DNA of 63,970 nucleotides from CAWEHU01 sp963808965 (lineage in GTDB: Bacteria > Pseudomonadota > Alphaproteobacteria > Acetobacterales > Acetobacteraceae). Under the pieces are notes generated by a model, which was given only the letters and a program-made list of their open reading frames with translations, did no database searches and was not told the origin of the DNA. Location of the stretch: NCBI GenBank assembly GCA_963808965.1, contig CAWEHU010000022.1, positions 1 to 63,970 on the forward strand. The letters are read 5' to 3'. Within the stretch, counting starts at the first letter, position 1, and every line of letters starts with the position of its first letter. Below, piece by piece: positions 45,834 through 54,754 of the stretch. Position numbers and translations under genes: made by a program.

Positions 45834-45986
45834 GCAGGAAGTGTCCTCCGATCCAGGGTCGAACGGTTAAATCCGTCATCCGGACGTCTCCTCGATTTGT
45901 GCGTCTTCCCTGGACGGAGGCGATTCACTTATGGCTCTCTTCTACGGCAACCCGGTCGCGGCGTCGATTAATCTTGGGTGATCCGA

Positions 45987-46913
45987 TCAATCACGCCCAG
46001 TGATGAGCGTCTGTAGAAGTCGCGACGTTTCGGCGAGTTCCTCGGCGATCACGTCCAGCAGCCGGGTCGCGGCTGCACTCATGGGTTGGCGCGGGAGATG
46101 GATCGCAACAAGCTGCCGCGTGATACGCGGCGTCACGATGCGATAGGCCTTGAGCGAGCCGTCCTGCAAACGACGGCTGACCGCGAGACTCGGAAGCACC
46201 GTGAACCAGTCGCTCCGAGCCACGAAATCCGCGAGACCCGGCGGGGAGTCCAGTTCCAGCTTGGGCGCAAGCGCGAGCCCCTCGGCCTCCAGGTGTCGGT
46301 CGAGCTCGATGCGAAGTCCGTGTCGCTTGGAGGGGAGCACGAGCTTGAGGCGCAGAAGGTCCTGCATGGCTACAGGTATCGGGACGGGTAGACTCGTCTC
46401 GCGTCCGCCCACGACCACCATCTCCTCGTCCATCAGGTGGTGCGTCAGGAGGCCGAGCTTGCGCGTTGGCTTGTTGATGATCGCGAGGTCGAGCTTGCCG
46501 CCGTTAACCCAGTCGATGAAGGTAGCGCTGTAGCCATCCGCCATCGAAACCTCGACCTCGGGATAGGCCGTCGTGAAGCGGGCGAGCACGTTGGGGATCA
46601 CGCTGCTCGCGAGGGAAGAAAGGATCCCCATCCTCACACGCCCGGATACAGTGCTGGACAGCCGGGCCATCTGCTCCCGTGCCTGCGCCAGGTCGCGCAG
46701 GATCGGCTGCACCAGCCGGTAGAGCGTGCGTGCAGCCGCGGTGGGTTCCATGGCCTTCGGAGTCCGCTCGAACAGTTTTTGGTCGAGCTCCCGTTCGAGC
46801 TTGGCGATTTGCATGCTCAGTGCCGGTTGCACCACATGCACGCGCTGCGCCGCCCGGGTTACGCTCCCTTCCTCGAACAAGGCTACGAAATAAGACATCT
46901 GCCGGAGGTCCAT
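45987..46913 (-). CDS. LysR family transcriptional regulator
   Basis: 308-residue LTTR. The N-terminal winged HTH is FVALFEEGSVTRAAQRVHVV with QPALSMQIAKLERELDQKLF; the C-terminal co-inducer domain spans about 95-300. It is divergent from ubiD (110 bp between start codons) and upstream of ubiX. By the usual LTTR arrangement it would control ubiD, and perhaps itself and ubiX, in response to an aromatic acid (inference). Confidence 0.92.
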   Translation of the reverse strand: MDLRQMSYFVALFEEGSVTRAAQRVHVVQPALSMQIAKLERELDQKLFERTPKAMEPTAAARTLYRLVQPILRDLAQAREQMARLSSTVSGRVRMGILSSLASSVIPNVLARFTTAYPEVEVSMADGYSATFIDWVNGGKLDLAIINKPTRKLGLLTHHLMDEEMVVVGGRETSLPVPIPVAMQDLLRLKLVLPSKRHGLRIELDRHLEAEGLALAPKLELDSPPGLADFVARSDWFTVLPSLAVSRRLQDGSLKAYRIVTPRITRQLVAIHLPRQPMSAAATRLLDVIAEELAETSRLLQTLITGRD

Positions 46914-46929
46914 ACTGCTTCAGACCCGA

Positions 46930-46944
46930 TGATGCCGAACATCA
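46930..46944. promoter_or_regulatory. Candidate LysR operator (TGATG-N5-CATCA)
   Basis: Perfect interrupted dyad TGATGCCGAACATCA in the gap between the divergent LysR and ubiD genes, starting 17 bp from the LysR start codon. LTTRs bind interrupted palindromes of about this size. The assignment rests on position and symmetry only. Confidence 0.4.
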
Positions 46945-47022
46945 GCAATCATTATTTTGCGCGAGCGCCTGGACCGCCTAGAGACTCAACTGAAATATCC
47001 AAGAGAGGCGGGGAGGGAGCTC

Positions 47023-48438
47023 ATGGGCCAGAATGTTGTTGAAGCCGCATCGTCGAGGAGTTCGGGAGCGGTTCTGACCTTGCGGGATTGGCTTGATCGG
47101 CTCGCGCAGACAGACCGCCTGGCCATTGCGCGGCCACAGCTCGGGTTGCTGCACGAGCTTGCGGCGGTTGCGAACCGGCTCGACGGCAGGAAGGCGAGCT
47201 TCTTTCCGCATCCCGACGGCCACTCAGGCTCGGTCGTGTCCGGCCTCGTCTCCAGCCGGGCCTGGATGGCCGAGGCGCTCGGCGTTCCGCAAAGCGGACT
47301 CGTGCGGCACTTCCAGGAAGCGGCGGCAAACCCGCTGCCGTGGCGAGAGGTGGCCGAGGGTCCGGCGCAAGAGGTCGTTCACCGGACCGATATCGATCTG
47401 CTGCGATTGCTGCCCATCCCGACGCATAACGAGCATGACAGCGGGCCGTACATCACCGCCGGGCTGACGATCGCGCGCGATCCGGAGACCGGCGCGCAGA
47501 ATGTCTCGATCCATCGCTGTCAGATCAGCGGCCCCGACCGGATCGGCATTCTCCTGCTGCCGCGTCACACGGATCATTTCTATCGAAAGGCGGAAGCGGC
47601 CGGCCAGGGGCTTGGAGTGGCGCTCGTCATCGGCGTCGATCCCGCGACCCTGCTCGCGTCGCAGGCCATTGTTCCGGTCGGTCATGACGAGCTGGAGATC
47701 GCCGGCGCGCTGCGCGGAACGCCGCTCGATGTCGTGCGCTGCAAGACGAACGAGGTCCGCGTTCCGGCCGAAGCCGAGATCGTGATCGAAGGCCGGCTGC
47801 TGCCGCAAACCCGTGAGCCGGAAGGCCCGTTCGGCGAGTTTCCCCAATATTACGGCGAACGAGCCGACCGGCACGTCCTGCACGTGGACGCGGTGACGCA
47901 CCGGATCAGGCCAATCTTTCACACCATCGTTGGCGGGGGTCTCGAGCATCTTCTGCTCGGCGCCATCCCGCGGGAGGCGACGATCCTTGCAACGCTCCAG
48001 CGGAGTTTTCCGGGCGTGCAGGACGTCCATCTCTCCTTGGGCGGCGTCGGGCGCTACCATCTCTACGTGAAGCTCAAGAAAACCCAAAGCGGCGAGGGCA
48101 AGAACGTCCTGCTCGGCGCGTTCGCGGCCCATTACGACATCAAACACGCCGTCGTGGTTGATACCGATGTCGACATTCACGATCCGGCAGAGGTGGAATG
48201 GGCCATCTCCACCCGGTTCCAGGCGGATCGCGACCTTGTCATCGTCTCGCACAGCCAGGGATCGAAGCTCGACCCTTCGACCGATCGCGGCGTGGGCGCG
48301 AAAATGGGCCTAGACGCGACCATTCCCGTGGATGCGCCGCCGATGAAGTTCAAGCGGATCCGCGTTCCCGGCGAGGATGAGGTCGATCTGGACAAGGTCG
48401 TCACACGCGGAACGGACTGGCGGGAAGCGCTCGGCTAA
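47023..48438 (+). CDS. UbiD family decarboxylase
   Basis: prFMN-dependent (de)carboxylase of about 471 residues acting on aromatic, heteroaromatic or unsaturated acids. Family blocks: DRIGILLLPRHTDHFYRKAE, PVGHDELEIAGALRG and EPEGPFGEFPQYYGERADR, with the catalytic Glu-Arg-Glu region expected here; then HTIVGGGLEHLLLGAIPRE. ATG 47023 after GGGAGGGAGC is preferred to an upstream TTG at 46957. It is divergent from the LysR gene, with ubiX beyond it, so this is a dedicated UbiD/UbiX catabolic unit rather than ubiquinone synthesis. Confidence 0.92.
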   Translation: MGQNVVEAASSRSSGAVLTLRDWLDRLAQTDRLAIARPQLGLLHELAAVANRLDGRKASFFPHPDGHSGSVVSGLVSSRAWMAEALGVPQSGLVRHFQEAAANPLPWREVAEGPAQEVVHRTDIDLLRLLPIPTHNEHDSGPYITAGLTIARDPETGAQNVSIHRCQISGPDRIGILLLPRHTDHFYRKAEAAGQGLGVALVIGVDPATLLASQAIVPVGHDELEIAGALRGTPLDVVRCKTNEVRVPAEAEIVIEGRLLPQTREPEGPFGEFPQYYGERADRHVLHVDAVTHRIRPIFHTIVGGGLEHLLLGAIPREATILATLQRSFPGVQDVHLSLGGVGRYHLYVKLKKTQSGEGKNVLLGAFAAHYDIKHAVVVDTDVDIHDPAEVEWAISTRFQADRDLVIVSHSQGSKLDPSTDRGVGAKMGLDATIPVDAPPMKFKRIRVPGEDEVDLDKVVTRGTDWREALG

Positions 48439-48580
48439 ACTCGTTTCAGGCTGGCTGGAACACGTGAAACGCAAATTCCTCGTTCATCCCCGCGAAGGCG
48501 GGGATCCAGGTCTCCCAGAACGAAGACCGTCATCGTTCGCGGGACTGGGTTCCAGCTTTCGCGGGAACGAACGGAGGGGT
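48435..48580 (+). repeat. Palindromic intergenic repeat, copy 2
   Basis: Starts at the ubiD stop codon. Contains ATCCCCGC-GAAG-GCGGGGAT (48486-48505) and a degenerate GTTCCAGC-TTTC-GCGGGAAC (48549-48568), with GAACGAACGGAGG as in copy 1. The part 48435-48510 recurs inverted at 49636-49712 at roughly 80% identity, so the hydrolase gene between them is flanked by inverted copies. It could also terminate ubiD transcription. Confidence 0.78.
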
Positions 48581-48614
48581 AGAGTTGCTCACAGTGAGCC
48601 GAAAACGAGTCTAG

Positions 48615-49631
48615 ATGATCCGCACTCTGCTGTTCGCCTGCCTGCTCCTCCTTCGGGTCGCGCCCGCCATGTCCTTCCAAATCGTCGACCCTTGGCCAGA
48701 TCCCGAAACGGTGCGCGGCGTGCGGCAAGAGCGGGTGACGTTCCAGAGCAGTGACCCGTTCGTGCCCGCCGATATCGGCCGCGCCCCGGCCCGAACCGTG
48801 AGCGGGCTGCTGTTTCTCCCCGTCGGTGCGGCGCCCAGCCACCCAAGCCCGGCCGTCGTCATGCTGCACGGTTCGGCTGGAATCGTTTATGATCGGGCGA
48901 AATACGGGCCGCAGCTCGCTTCCATGGGCATCGCGGTGTTGCTGGTCGAGACCTACGATAGCCGCCGCGACGTTGCGACGAGCTTCATCGAGCGCGTGCT
49001 GAACATCACCGAGACGATGTTCGTCGCCGACGCCTATGCGGCGCTCCGTTATCTGGCGACGCGGCCGGAGATCGACGCGCGCCGCGTGGCGCTGGCCGGA
49101 TTCAGTTACGGCGGGATGGCGGCGGAGTACGCGCTCTACGCGCAGCTCGCCGACCCTTTGTCCCCGGACGGCTTGCATTTCGCCGGCCATGTCGCGTTTT
49201 ACGCGCCGTGCATCGCACGCTTCGCCGACAGCCGCACCACCGGTGCGCCGCTCCTCATGCTTTACGGCGCCGAGGATCAGCTCATCCGACCGGATCGCTG
49301 CGCGCAAATCGCCGATGATTTGCGCGCGGGCGGCAGCGAGGTGGAGATCATCTCCTATCCGGGTGCCGTGCACCAATGGGATGGCGGGATGCCGCGCGGG
49401 CTGATTGGCCGACAGCTGGCCGATTGCCGCTTCCGCGTCGAGCGCGACGGCACGGTCCGCGACGAGAACACGTATCTGCCGATGTCCGGCCCATTCCTGC
49501 GCAAGCTCATTCTCGGGCTCTGCACCCGCGATCAGCCGTATCCGATCGGCCGCGATGCCGCGGTGCGCGCCAAATCAAATCATGATTTCGGCGCGTTTCT
49601 GGCGCGAGTTTTCCAACAAGCAAACCGCTAG
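48615..49631 (+). CDS. Secreted dienelactone hydrolase-like alpha/beta hydrolase
   Basis: 338 residues. The N-terminal signal peptide is MIRTLLFACLLLLRVAPAMS, so it is likely periplasmic. Alpha/beta hydrolase fold with PAVVMLHGSAGIVYD (oxyanion region), nucleophile elbow GFSYGG (Ser in place of the Cys of true dienelactone hydrolases), Asp in YGAEDQLIRPDRC and His in GAVHQWD. The substrate is unknown. It stands between two inverted copies of a palindromic repeat and may have come in as a cassette with them. Confidence 0.83.
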   Translation: MIRTLLFACLLLLRVAPAMSFQIVDPWPDPETVRGVRQERVTFQSSDPFVPADIGRAPARTVSGLLFLPVGAAPSHPSPAVVMLHGSAGIVYDRAKYGPQLASMGIAVLLVETYDSRRDVATSFIERVLNITETMFVADAYAALRYLATRPEIDARRVALAGFSYGGMAAEYALYAQLADPLSPDGLHFAGHVAFYAPCIARFADSRTTGAPLLMLYGAEDQLIRPDRCAQIADDLRAGGSEVEIISYPGAVHQWDGGMPRGLIGRQLADCRFRVERDGTVRDENTYLPMSGPFLRKLILGLCTRDQPYPIGRDAAVRAKSNHDFGAFLARVFQQANR

Positions 49632-49635
49632 CGAG

Positions 49636-49712
49636 AACTGGATCTCCGCCTTCGCGGGGATGAGCGGAATTTTGCGTTCACGTGTTTCCAGCTGGCCCTA
49701 AACAAGTTCTAG
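49636..49712 (-). repeat. Palindromic intergenic repeat, inverted partial copy 3
   Basis: Read on the minus strand from 49712 it matches 48435-48510: TTTAGGGCCAGCTGG, ACACGTG, ACGCAAAATTCC, then the hairpin ATCCCCGC-GAAG-GCGGAGAT. Only the first palindrome is present. It lies between the hydrolase and GMC oxidoreductase stop codons and could serve as a bidirectional terminator. Confidence 0.75.
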
Positions 49713-49723
49713 CAACAGTCAGC

Positions 49724-51446
49724 CTATTGCGCTCCGAGCAGCCCGGCGCTGATCTTCTCCGCGATCATGATCGTCGGAATGTTCGTGTTCGCTGTCGGCA
49801 GGCGCGGCATGACGGACGCATCCGCGACCCAGATATTCTCGCTGCCGATGAGCTTGCCTGCCGGATCGACCACCGCGTCCGGATCGGACCGCAGACCCAT
49901 GCGGCAAGTGCCGCTCGGATGCCAGACTCCGAACACATTGCGGCGGACGAATGCCTCCAGCCGCCGGTCATCCGCCAGCACGTCGCTGAGGCTCGTCCCG
50001 CCCAGCATGAACCTGCGCAGAATGATTCGCCGGAGTGGCGCGGGCACGTCCAGCGCGCGGCCGAGTAATGACGTGATGCGGCGATTGGTCTCCGACACCA
50101 GGCTGAGCCGCTTGATTGCCGGCGAGAAGGAAGCGGGAAAGAAATCGTCCGGGTTCTTGTTCAGCGCGTCGCAAATCGTGAGGCGGGCCAGGTAGCGGAC
50201 GCCGGCGGCAAGACGGCGGAGGTCGCGCTCGTCGGAGAGCAGGTTGAAATCCACCTCCGGATAGCTGTCCGGATCAGGCGAAACCAGCTTCAGCGCTCCG
50301 GCCGAGTAAGGCCGGTTAGCACCAGAGAAAATACAGCGCGAGCCGAGAGCCGAGAGCGTGCCAGCCTGCCCGGGCCGAGGCGGTGATATACATGTCGGAC
50401 GCGCTGCCGCCCGACATTCCGGACGAATATCGGAGCGCGAGGAAGCTCGCTCGCCGGGTTTGTTCAGGAAGCCGCAGCGCGGGCGGAAGATATTGGCAGA
50501 AGGTGAGCGTCGGGTGATCGCGCAGGTTCTGGCCGACGCCCCGGCGGTCGATCGCGACCGGGATGCCATGATCGCGAAGATGCGCGCCGGGTCCGATTCC
50601 CGCCCGCATCAGAATCGCTGGGGTTTGCAATGCGCCCGCCGTGAGGACGATCCGCCTCGCACGGGCGGTAGTCTCCGTCCCGTCCCGCCGCCGCATCACG
50701 ATGCCGTCGGCGCGCGGTCCGGAGACGAGCAGCCTCATTACCTGCGTTTCCGGCCAAATCGCCAGATTTGTGCGGCGACGAACCTCCTCGGTCAGATAGC
50801 ATGTTGCCGTGGATGCACGCTGGCCGCCGAGATTCGAGAAAGCCGGCGGAAACAGCCCATCCTCGAACTCACCGTTCTGATCGAGACGAAACGGGAGATT
50901 GCTGGTGGCAAAGGCCGTGGCTACCGCGTGCGCGAATGGCGGCCAGGCGTTACGCGTGGTGCGACGGATCGGAAGGGGACCAGCTTTTCCATGTAGCGGG
51001 CCGTTGCAGTCGAGATCGTTCTCCAGCTTGATGAAGTAGGGAAGCACATCGTTCCACGCCCAGCCGGTGGCGCCGAGTTCCGCCCATTCGTCATAGTCGC
51101 GGGGCAAGCCGCGGTTAGCCGATTGCACGTTGATGCTGGAGCCGCCTCCCATGACGCGACCCTGCTCGTAGGAGCGGACATTCGGGCGACCTTCCGCGTC
51201 GCGATTCGCCGTAACCCGAAGCCCGGGCCAGATGTAGCGATCGCCAAAAAAGAGCGCCATCGGATAGGCGTCACGGATCTCCGCAGGGACCGAGCCGGGC
51301 GGCGTGTCAACCCCGGCCTCGACCAGCAGCACGCGGTTTTGCGCCACGGCGGAGAGGCGGCTCGCCAGCACGCAACCCGCGGAACCTCCGCCGACGATCA
51401 CGTAATCGAAGAGGCCGTCGTACTCACGAGCTTCAGGGTCGGGCAT
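49724..51446 (-). pseudogene. GMC family FAD-dependent oxidoreductase, one frameshift
   Basis: About 573 residues when repaired; relatives oxidise alcohols such as choline, long-chain alcohols or aryl alcohols. The N-terminus has FAD site DYVIVGGGSAGCVLASRLS, then GRVMGGGSSINVQSANRG and RIVLTAGALQTPAILMRAGI (GMC signature 2). The C-terminal half holds VWHPSGTCRMG, with the catalytic His, and VADASVMPRLPTANTN. An extra T near 50328 ends the first frame at FLWC; family sequence continues as NRPYSAGALKLVSPDPDSYP. The context (MFS, ligase, Mo-hydroxylase) suggests a catabolic role. Confidence 0.88.
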
Positions 51447-51562
51447 GCTCTCTACTCCAGCGCCAGCGCGAGGCCATGCCGGCCAGGCTGGCGCTGCTCG
51501 ATGGCACCGGAGGCGGTTGTCGCGTAACCTGCGGGATGGAAATTCAACGCGGAGGAGTTCCG

Positions 51563-51856
51563 ATGCCGATCGTTCGCATCATTCATGTGACGTTCCCGCC
51601 GGATCAGGCCGATAAGGCGGAGAGGAACTGGAAGGAGAGTTGCGCGCCGATCATGATCCGTCAGCCCGGCTGCCGGTCGGAAGAGCTGCTGCGATGCCGG
51701 GAAAATCCGGGCGAGTACATCTCCTATTCGGAATGGGAGGACGACGAGAGCATCCAACGATACTTGAAGAGCGAGGACCACCAGGAGATCAAGCGGCACA
51801 ATCGCAACATCGAAGGGGCGAAAGTGGAAGTGAGGCATTACGAGTTCGTCCGGTAG
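51563..51856 (+). CDS. Antibiotic biosynthesis monooxygenase (ABM) family protein
   Basis: 97-residue ferredoxin-like-fold protein of the dimeric alpha-beta barrel superfamily. The pattern VRIIHVTFPPDQADKAERNW ... EYISYSEWEDDESIQRYL is typical of small ABM proteins that act on quinones or serve as accessory subunits. ATG 51563 after GGAGGA was preferred to the upstream ATG 51536. It is on the opposite strand to all its neighbours and its last 19 bases overlap the 3' end of the TIGR02444 gene. Confidence 0.8.
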   Translation: MPIVRIIHVTFPPDQADKAERNWKESCAPIMIRQPGCRSEELLRCRENPGEYISYSEWEDDESIQRYLKSEDHQEIKRHNRNIEGAKVEVRHYEFVR

Positions 51857-52344
51857 TCATCGGGCAGGGATGCGAACGCGGCCAGCAGGGCTGCGACGGC
51901 GTCCTCCGGCAGCGTGCATCCTATCACGGCGGCATAGGCGGCCAGATTGGCTCGCGCAGCCTCGTCGCGGGGTAGCCTTGTTTCCGGCGACACGATCGGC
52001 GCATGCCGTGACAGGGTCTCCTGCTCCTGCCGCTCAGCTTCCAGCTCGGCGGATTTGATCGCCTCCCGGAGCTTGGCGGCTTCCTCGAACGGCTCGCTCA
52101 CAGTCTTGAGATAGCGCCGGACGGAACGGAGCGGCTGCACGACCTGTTCGCGCCAGTCCCGGACCACCGCGTCAATGGATTCAATCTCCGCCGGCGCGAC
52201 GCGGATTCCCGAGCGCGCTTCCCAGAGCAGATACAGCATCAGATTGACGTCGGCGCCCGCCTCGTCCTGGCATCGAAGGCAAGCGGGAGCCACGCCCGGC
52301 AGAGCATAGAAGTGAAGCGAGAACGTCCACAGCGTTACAGGCAT
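51838..52344 (-). CDS. TIGR02444 (DUF2390) family protein
   Basis: 168 residues. The hallmark WTFSLHFYALPGVAPACLRC plus QDEAGADVNLMLYLLWEARS places it in TIGR02444, a family without known function found across proteobacteria. It follows the MFS transporter gene with a 21-bp gap and so is probably its downstream operon partner. The 3' end overlaps the ABM gene tail-to-tail. Confidence 0.85.
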   Translation of the reverse strand: MPVTLWTFSLHFYALPGVAPACLRCQDEAGADVNLMLYLLWEARSGIRVAPAEIESIDAVVRDWREQVVQPLRSVRRYLKTVSEPFEEAAKLREAIKSAELEAERQEQETLSRHAPIVSPETRLPRDEAARANLAAYAAVIGCTLPEDAVAALLAAFASLPDDYRTNS

Positions 52345-52365
52345 CGGCCGCGCCCGGTCGCCCTT

Positions 52366-53712
52366 TCAGATCCCACGGGCGAGATTGCCCTTCGTCTCCG
52401 GGATGATGAATGCGCCGATGACGAAGATGACCGAGAACACGGCGGTGAACACGGCGAGAGTCACTGGCAGGCCCTGCGCGCCGGCGGTGAACAGCGACAC
52501 GAGCGTCGGCATCATGCCGCCAATCGCGAATCCCACGTTCCACGAGAGTCCGGTGCCGGTGGCGCGTAGCACCGTTGGGAAGCGTTCGTTGAGGAAGATC
52601 AGCACCGGGCCGTAGCTGCCATTGGCGATGAACGAGAGGGCCAGCACGCAAAGCGTGAGCGTGGTCAGGCTGCCAGCGCTCGCCATGGTGAGGAACAGGA
52701 ACGGGAAGGCGACGATACGGAGCAGGCCGGTGCCGATAAACACTTTCTTGCGGCCGATGTGCTGGCTGAGTTCGCCGAAACCCATGGCTCCCACCGCCGC
52801 GGTCAAGTTCGCCCCAATCAGTATTATCGAAGAGACGTGGTTCGGCGTGTGGTTAACCAGATTGAGGAAACTCGGCAGATAGCCCGAGGTGAGATAATAG
52901 CCCGCGCCTGCGCCCACGGTGATGAGCACGTTGATGAGGAACACGGGCAGGTATTGCCGCGAGAACAAGGTGCGGACCGGGGATCGCTCGGCCGGCGCGT
53001 CAGCATGCCGTTGCGCGGCCTTTACCTCCTGCGCCTTGAAGAAAGGGGACTCTTCGAGGTTGCGAAACAGCAGAAGGCCGACAATCGAGGTGAGAAGGCC
53101 CGAGAAGAACATCACGCGCCAACCCCAGGCGGCGAACTGGTCTCCGTTGGCGACGAGCGTGACCACGTAGAAAACGAGCGACGCGAGCAAGCCGCCGACC
53201 GCCGACCCGCCGCCGCCGACCGCGCCCGACATCAGCCCGCGCCAGCGCTCCGGCACCGACTCCGTGCCGATCGTGTGCGAGGACGCGACGACGCCACCGA
53301 CAAAGACTCCTTGGACGAGCCGGAACACCAGAAACAGGCCCGTGGCGGTCCAGCCGATCTGCGCGACTGACGGGAGCAGGCCGAAAACGGCGGTGGAGAG
53401 GCCGACGCCGGTGACCGCAACCATCATGGCCTTGCGTCGCCCTTTGCGGTCCGCATAGGAGCCGAAGATCGCCGACCCGAGCGGCCGCACAAGCAGCGTC
53501 ACCGCGAAGGACGCATACGCTCCCGCCAGCGAAAGCATCGGCGCCTCGGCCGGAAAGAACAGCTTGCCGACGACCGGGGCGACATAGAGCAGAATGAAAA
53601 GATCGAATAGATCGAGGCCCCACCCGAAGAGCGAAGCCATCGCGGCGATCAGGATCTGCCGCCCGCTTGGCGTGACAACGCGGCCGCCCGTGGTTTCGGC
53701 TATCTCGGACAT
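52366..53712 (-). CDS. MFS transporter (metabolite/aromatic acid:H+ symporter type)
   Basis: 448-residue inner-membrane permease with 12 helices. GWGLDLFDLFILLYVAPVVG in helix 1 carries the Asp pair of the organic-acid:H+ symporter groups. The loop 2-3 motif is GSYADRKGRRKAMMV and the repeat at loop 8-9 is GELSQHIGRKKVF. The start ATG 53712 follows GAGGGA; the open frame to 53802 is not family sequence. It precedes TIGR02444 and follows the catabolic cluster after a 213-bp gap, so it may have its own promoter and probably imports the cluster's substrate. Confidence 0.88.
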   Translation of the reverse strand: MSEIAETTGGRVVTPSGRQILIAAMASLFGWGLDLFDLFILLYVAPVVGKLFFPAEAPMLSLAGAYASFAVTLLVRPLGSAIFGSYADRKGRRKAMMVAVTGVGLSTAVFGLLPSVAQIGWTATGLFLVFRLVQGVFVGGVVASSHTIGTESVPERWRGLMSGAVGGGGSAVGGLLASLVFYVVTLVANGDQFAAWGWRVMFFSGLLTSIVGLLLFRNLEESPFFKAQEVKAAQRHADAPAERSPVRTLFSRQYLPVFLINVLITVGAGAGYYLTSGYLPSFLNLVNHTPNHVSSIILIGANLTAAVGAMGFGELSQHIGRKKVFIGTGLLRIVAFPFLFLTMASAGSLTTLTLCVLALSFIANGSYGPVLIFLNERFPTVLRATGTGLSWNVGFAIGGMMPTLVSLFTAGAQGLPVTLAVFTAVFSVIFVIGAFIIPETKGNLARGI

Positions 53713-53925
53713 CCAATCTTCCCTCAGTACAGGGCCTGGCCCGCCGTTCACCTTCGCCGCCAACCGCCGGCGGGGCGCGACGAGCCGATTGCCGATGCGC
53801 ATAGATCGAAAGACCGGGTGCGGGCAAATAGTTAGACTTTATCCCGCGTATCAGCCCGCCTGATGCGCCCGGCCGATAGCCACCTTGCACAACGAGCGGT
53901 TCTCCGTGGCGATTCGCCGCCAGTT

Positions 53926-54732
53926 CTACGTGCCCCGGAAACTCGGTTTGCGCTTCTCATGGAAGGCTTCGACTCCCTCCCGAAAGTCCTCGGACTGACG
54001 TAGCCGACTGTAGCAATGGCCCTCCAGCTCGATGGCGATCGAAAGCGTCGAGTCCTCGGTGTCGTTGAGCAGCTTCTTGGCCGTGCGCTGCGCGATCGGG
54101 GAAAAGCTGCGCAGCTCTTCGACCAAAGCATCCACGGTCGCCTCGAGCCGGTCATCGGGAACGCATTCGGTTGCAATGCCCCATTCCAGCGCCTGCCGTC
54201 CGGGGATGCGCTTCGAGCGCATCACGATGTCCTTCGTGCGCGTGATGCCGACGATCTTTTGCAACCGCGCCGAACCGCCCGACCCTGGGATTTGGCCGAG
54301 CTTCTGCTCGGGGAGCGCATAACGGCAGGTTTCCGACACGATGCGGAAGTCGCAGGCGAGCGAGATTTCAAAGCCGACGCCGAAGCAATAGCCGCGATTG
54401 GCGGCGATCACGGGCTTCGAGCAGCGCGCGGGGGCAGCGATGTTCCAGGCAAGCTTCGAGACATGCTCGGGCGAGGCCTCGAGAAAGCCCCGGATGTAGC
54501 CGCCCGAGGAAAAATGCTCGCCCTCGGCCCGCAGCACGATGACGCGCACCCGCGAATCCTCGTCGAGCGCCTCGAACACGCGACGGATCTCGTCTCGCTG
54601 GCTCATGGCGATCGTGTTCATCGGCGGCCGGGCGAGAATGATGTCGGCGCGCTCGCCGCCGGCGTCGATCTCGACCCGGAACCCGTCGAGATTCCGTAGC
54701 CTCGGATCGGTCGTGTCATCATGCGCACTCAT
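53926..54732 (-). CDS. Enoyl-CoA hydratase/isomerase
   Basis: 268-residue crotonase-fold enzyme. Oxyanion segments are FSSGGYIRGFLEASPE and GYCFGVGFEISLACDFR, with acidic residues around GQIPGSGGSARLQKI consistent with hydratase or related lyase chemistry. It follows the acyl-CoA ligase by 22 bp and is the last tightly linked gene of the Mo-hydroxylase operon. Its likely task is water addition to, or ring cleavage of, an aromatic- or alicyclic-CoA (inference). Confidence 0.86.
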   Translation of the reverse strand: MSAHDDTTDPRLRNLDGFRVEIDAGGERADIILARPPMNTIAMSQRDEIRRVFEALDEDSRVRVIVLRAEGEHFSSGGYIRGFLEASPEHVSKLAWNIAAPARCSKPVIAANRGYCFGVGFEISLACDFRIVSETCRYALPEQKLGQIPGSGGSARLQKIVGITRTKDIVMRSKRIPGRQALEWGIATECVPDDRLEATVDALVEELRSFSPIAQRTAKKLLNDTEDSTLSIAIELEGHCYSRLRQSEDFREGVEAFHEKRKPSFRGT

Positions 54733-54754
54733 GGGGTGCCCTTTTCTGATGGGA

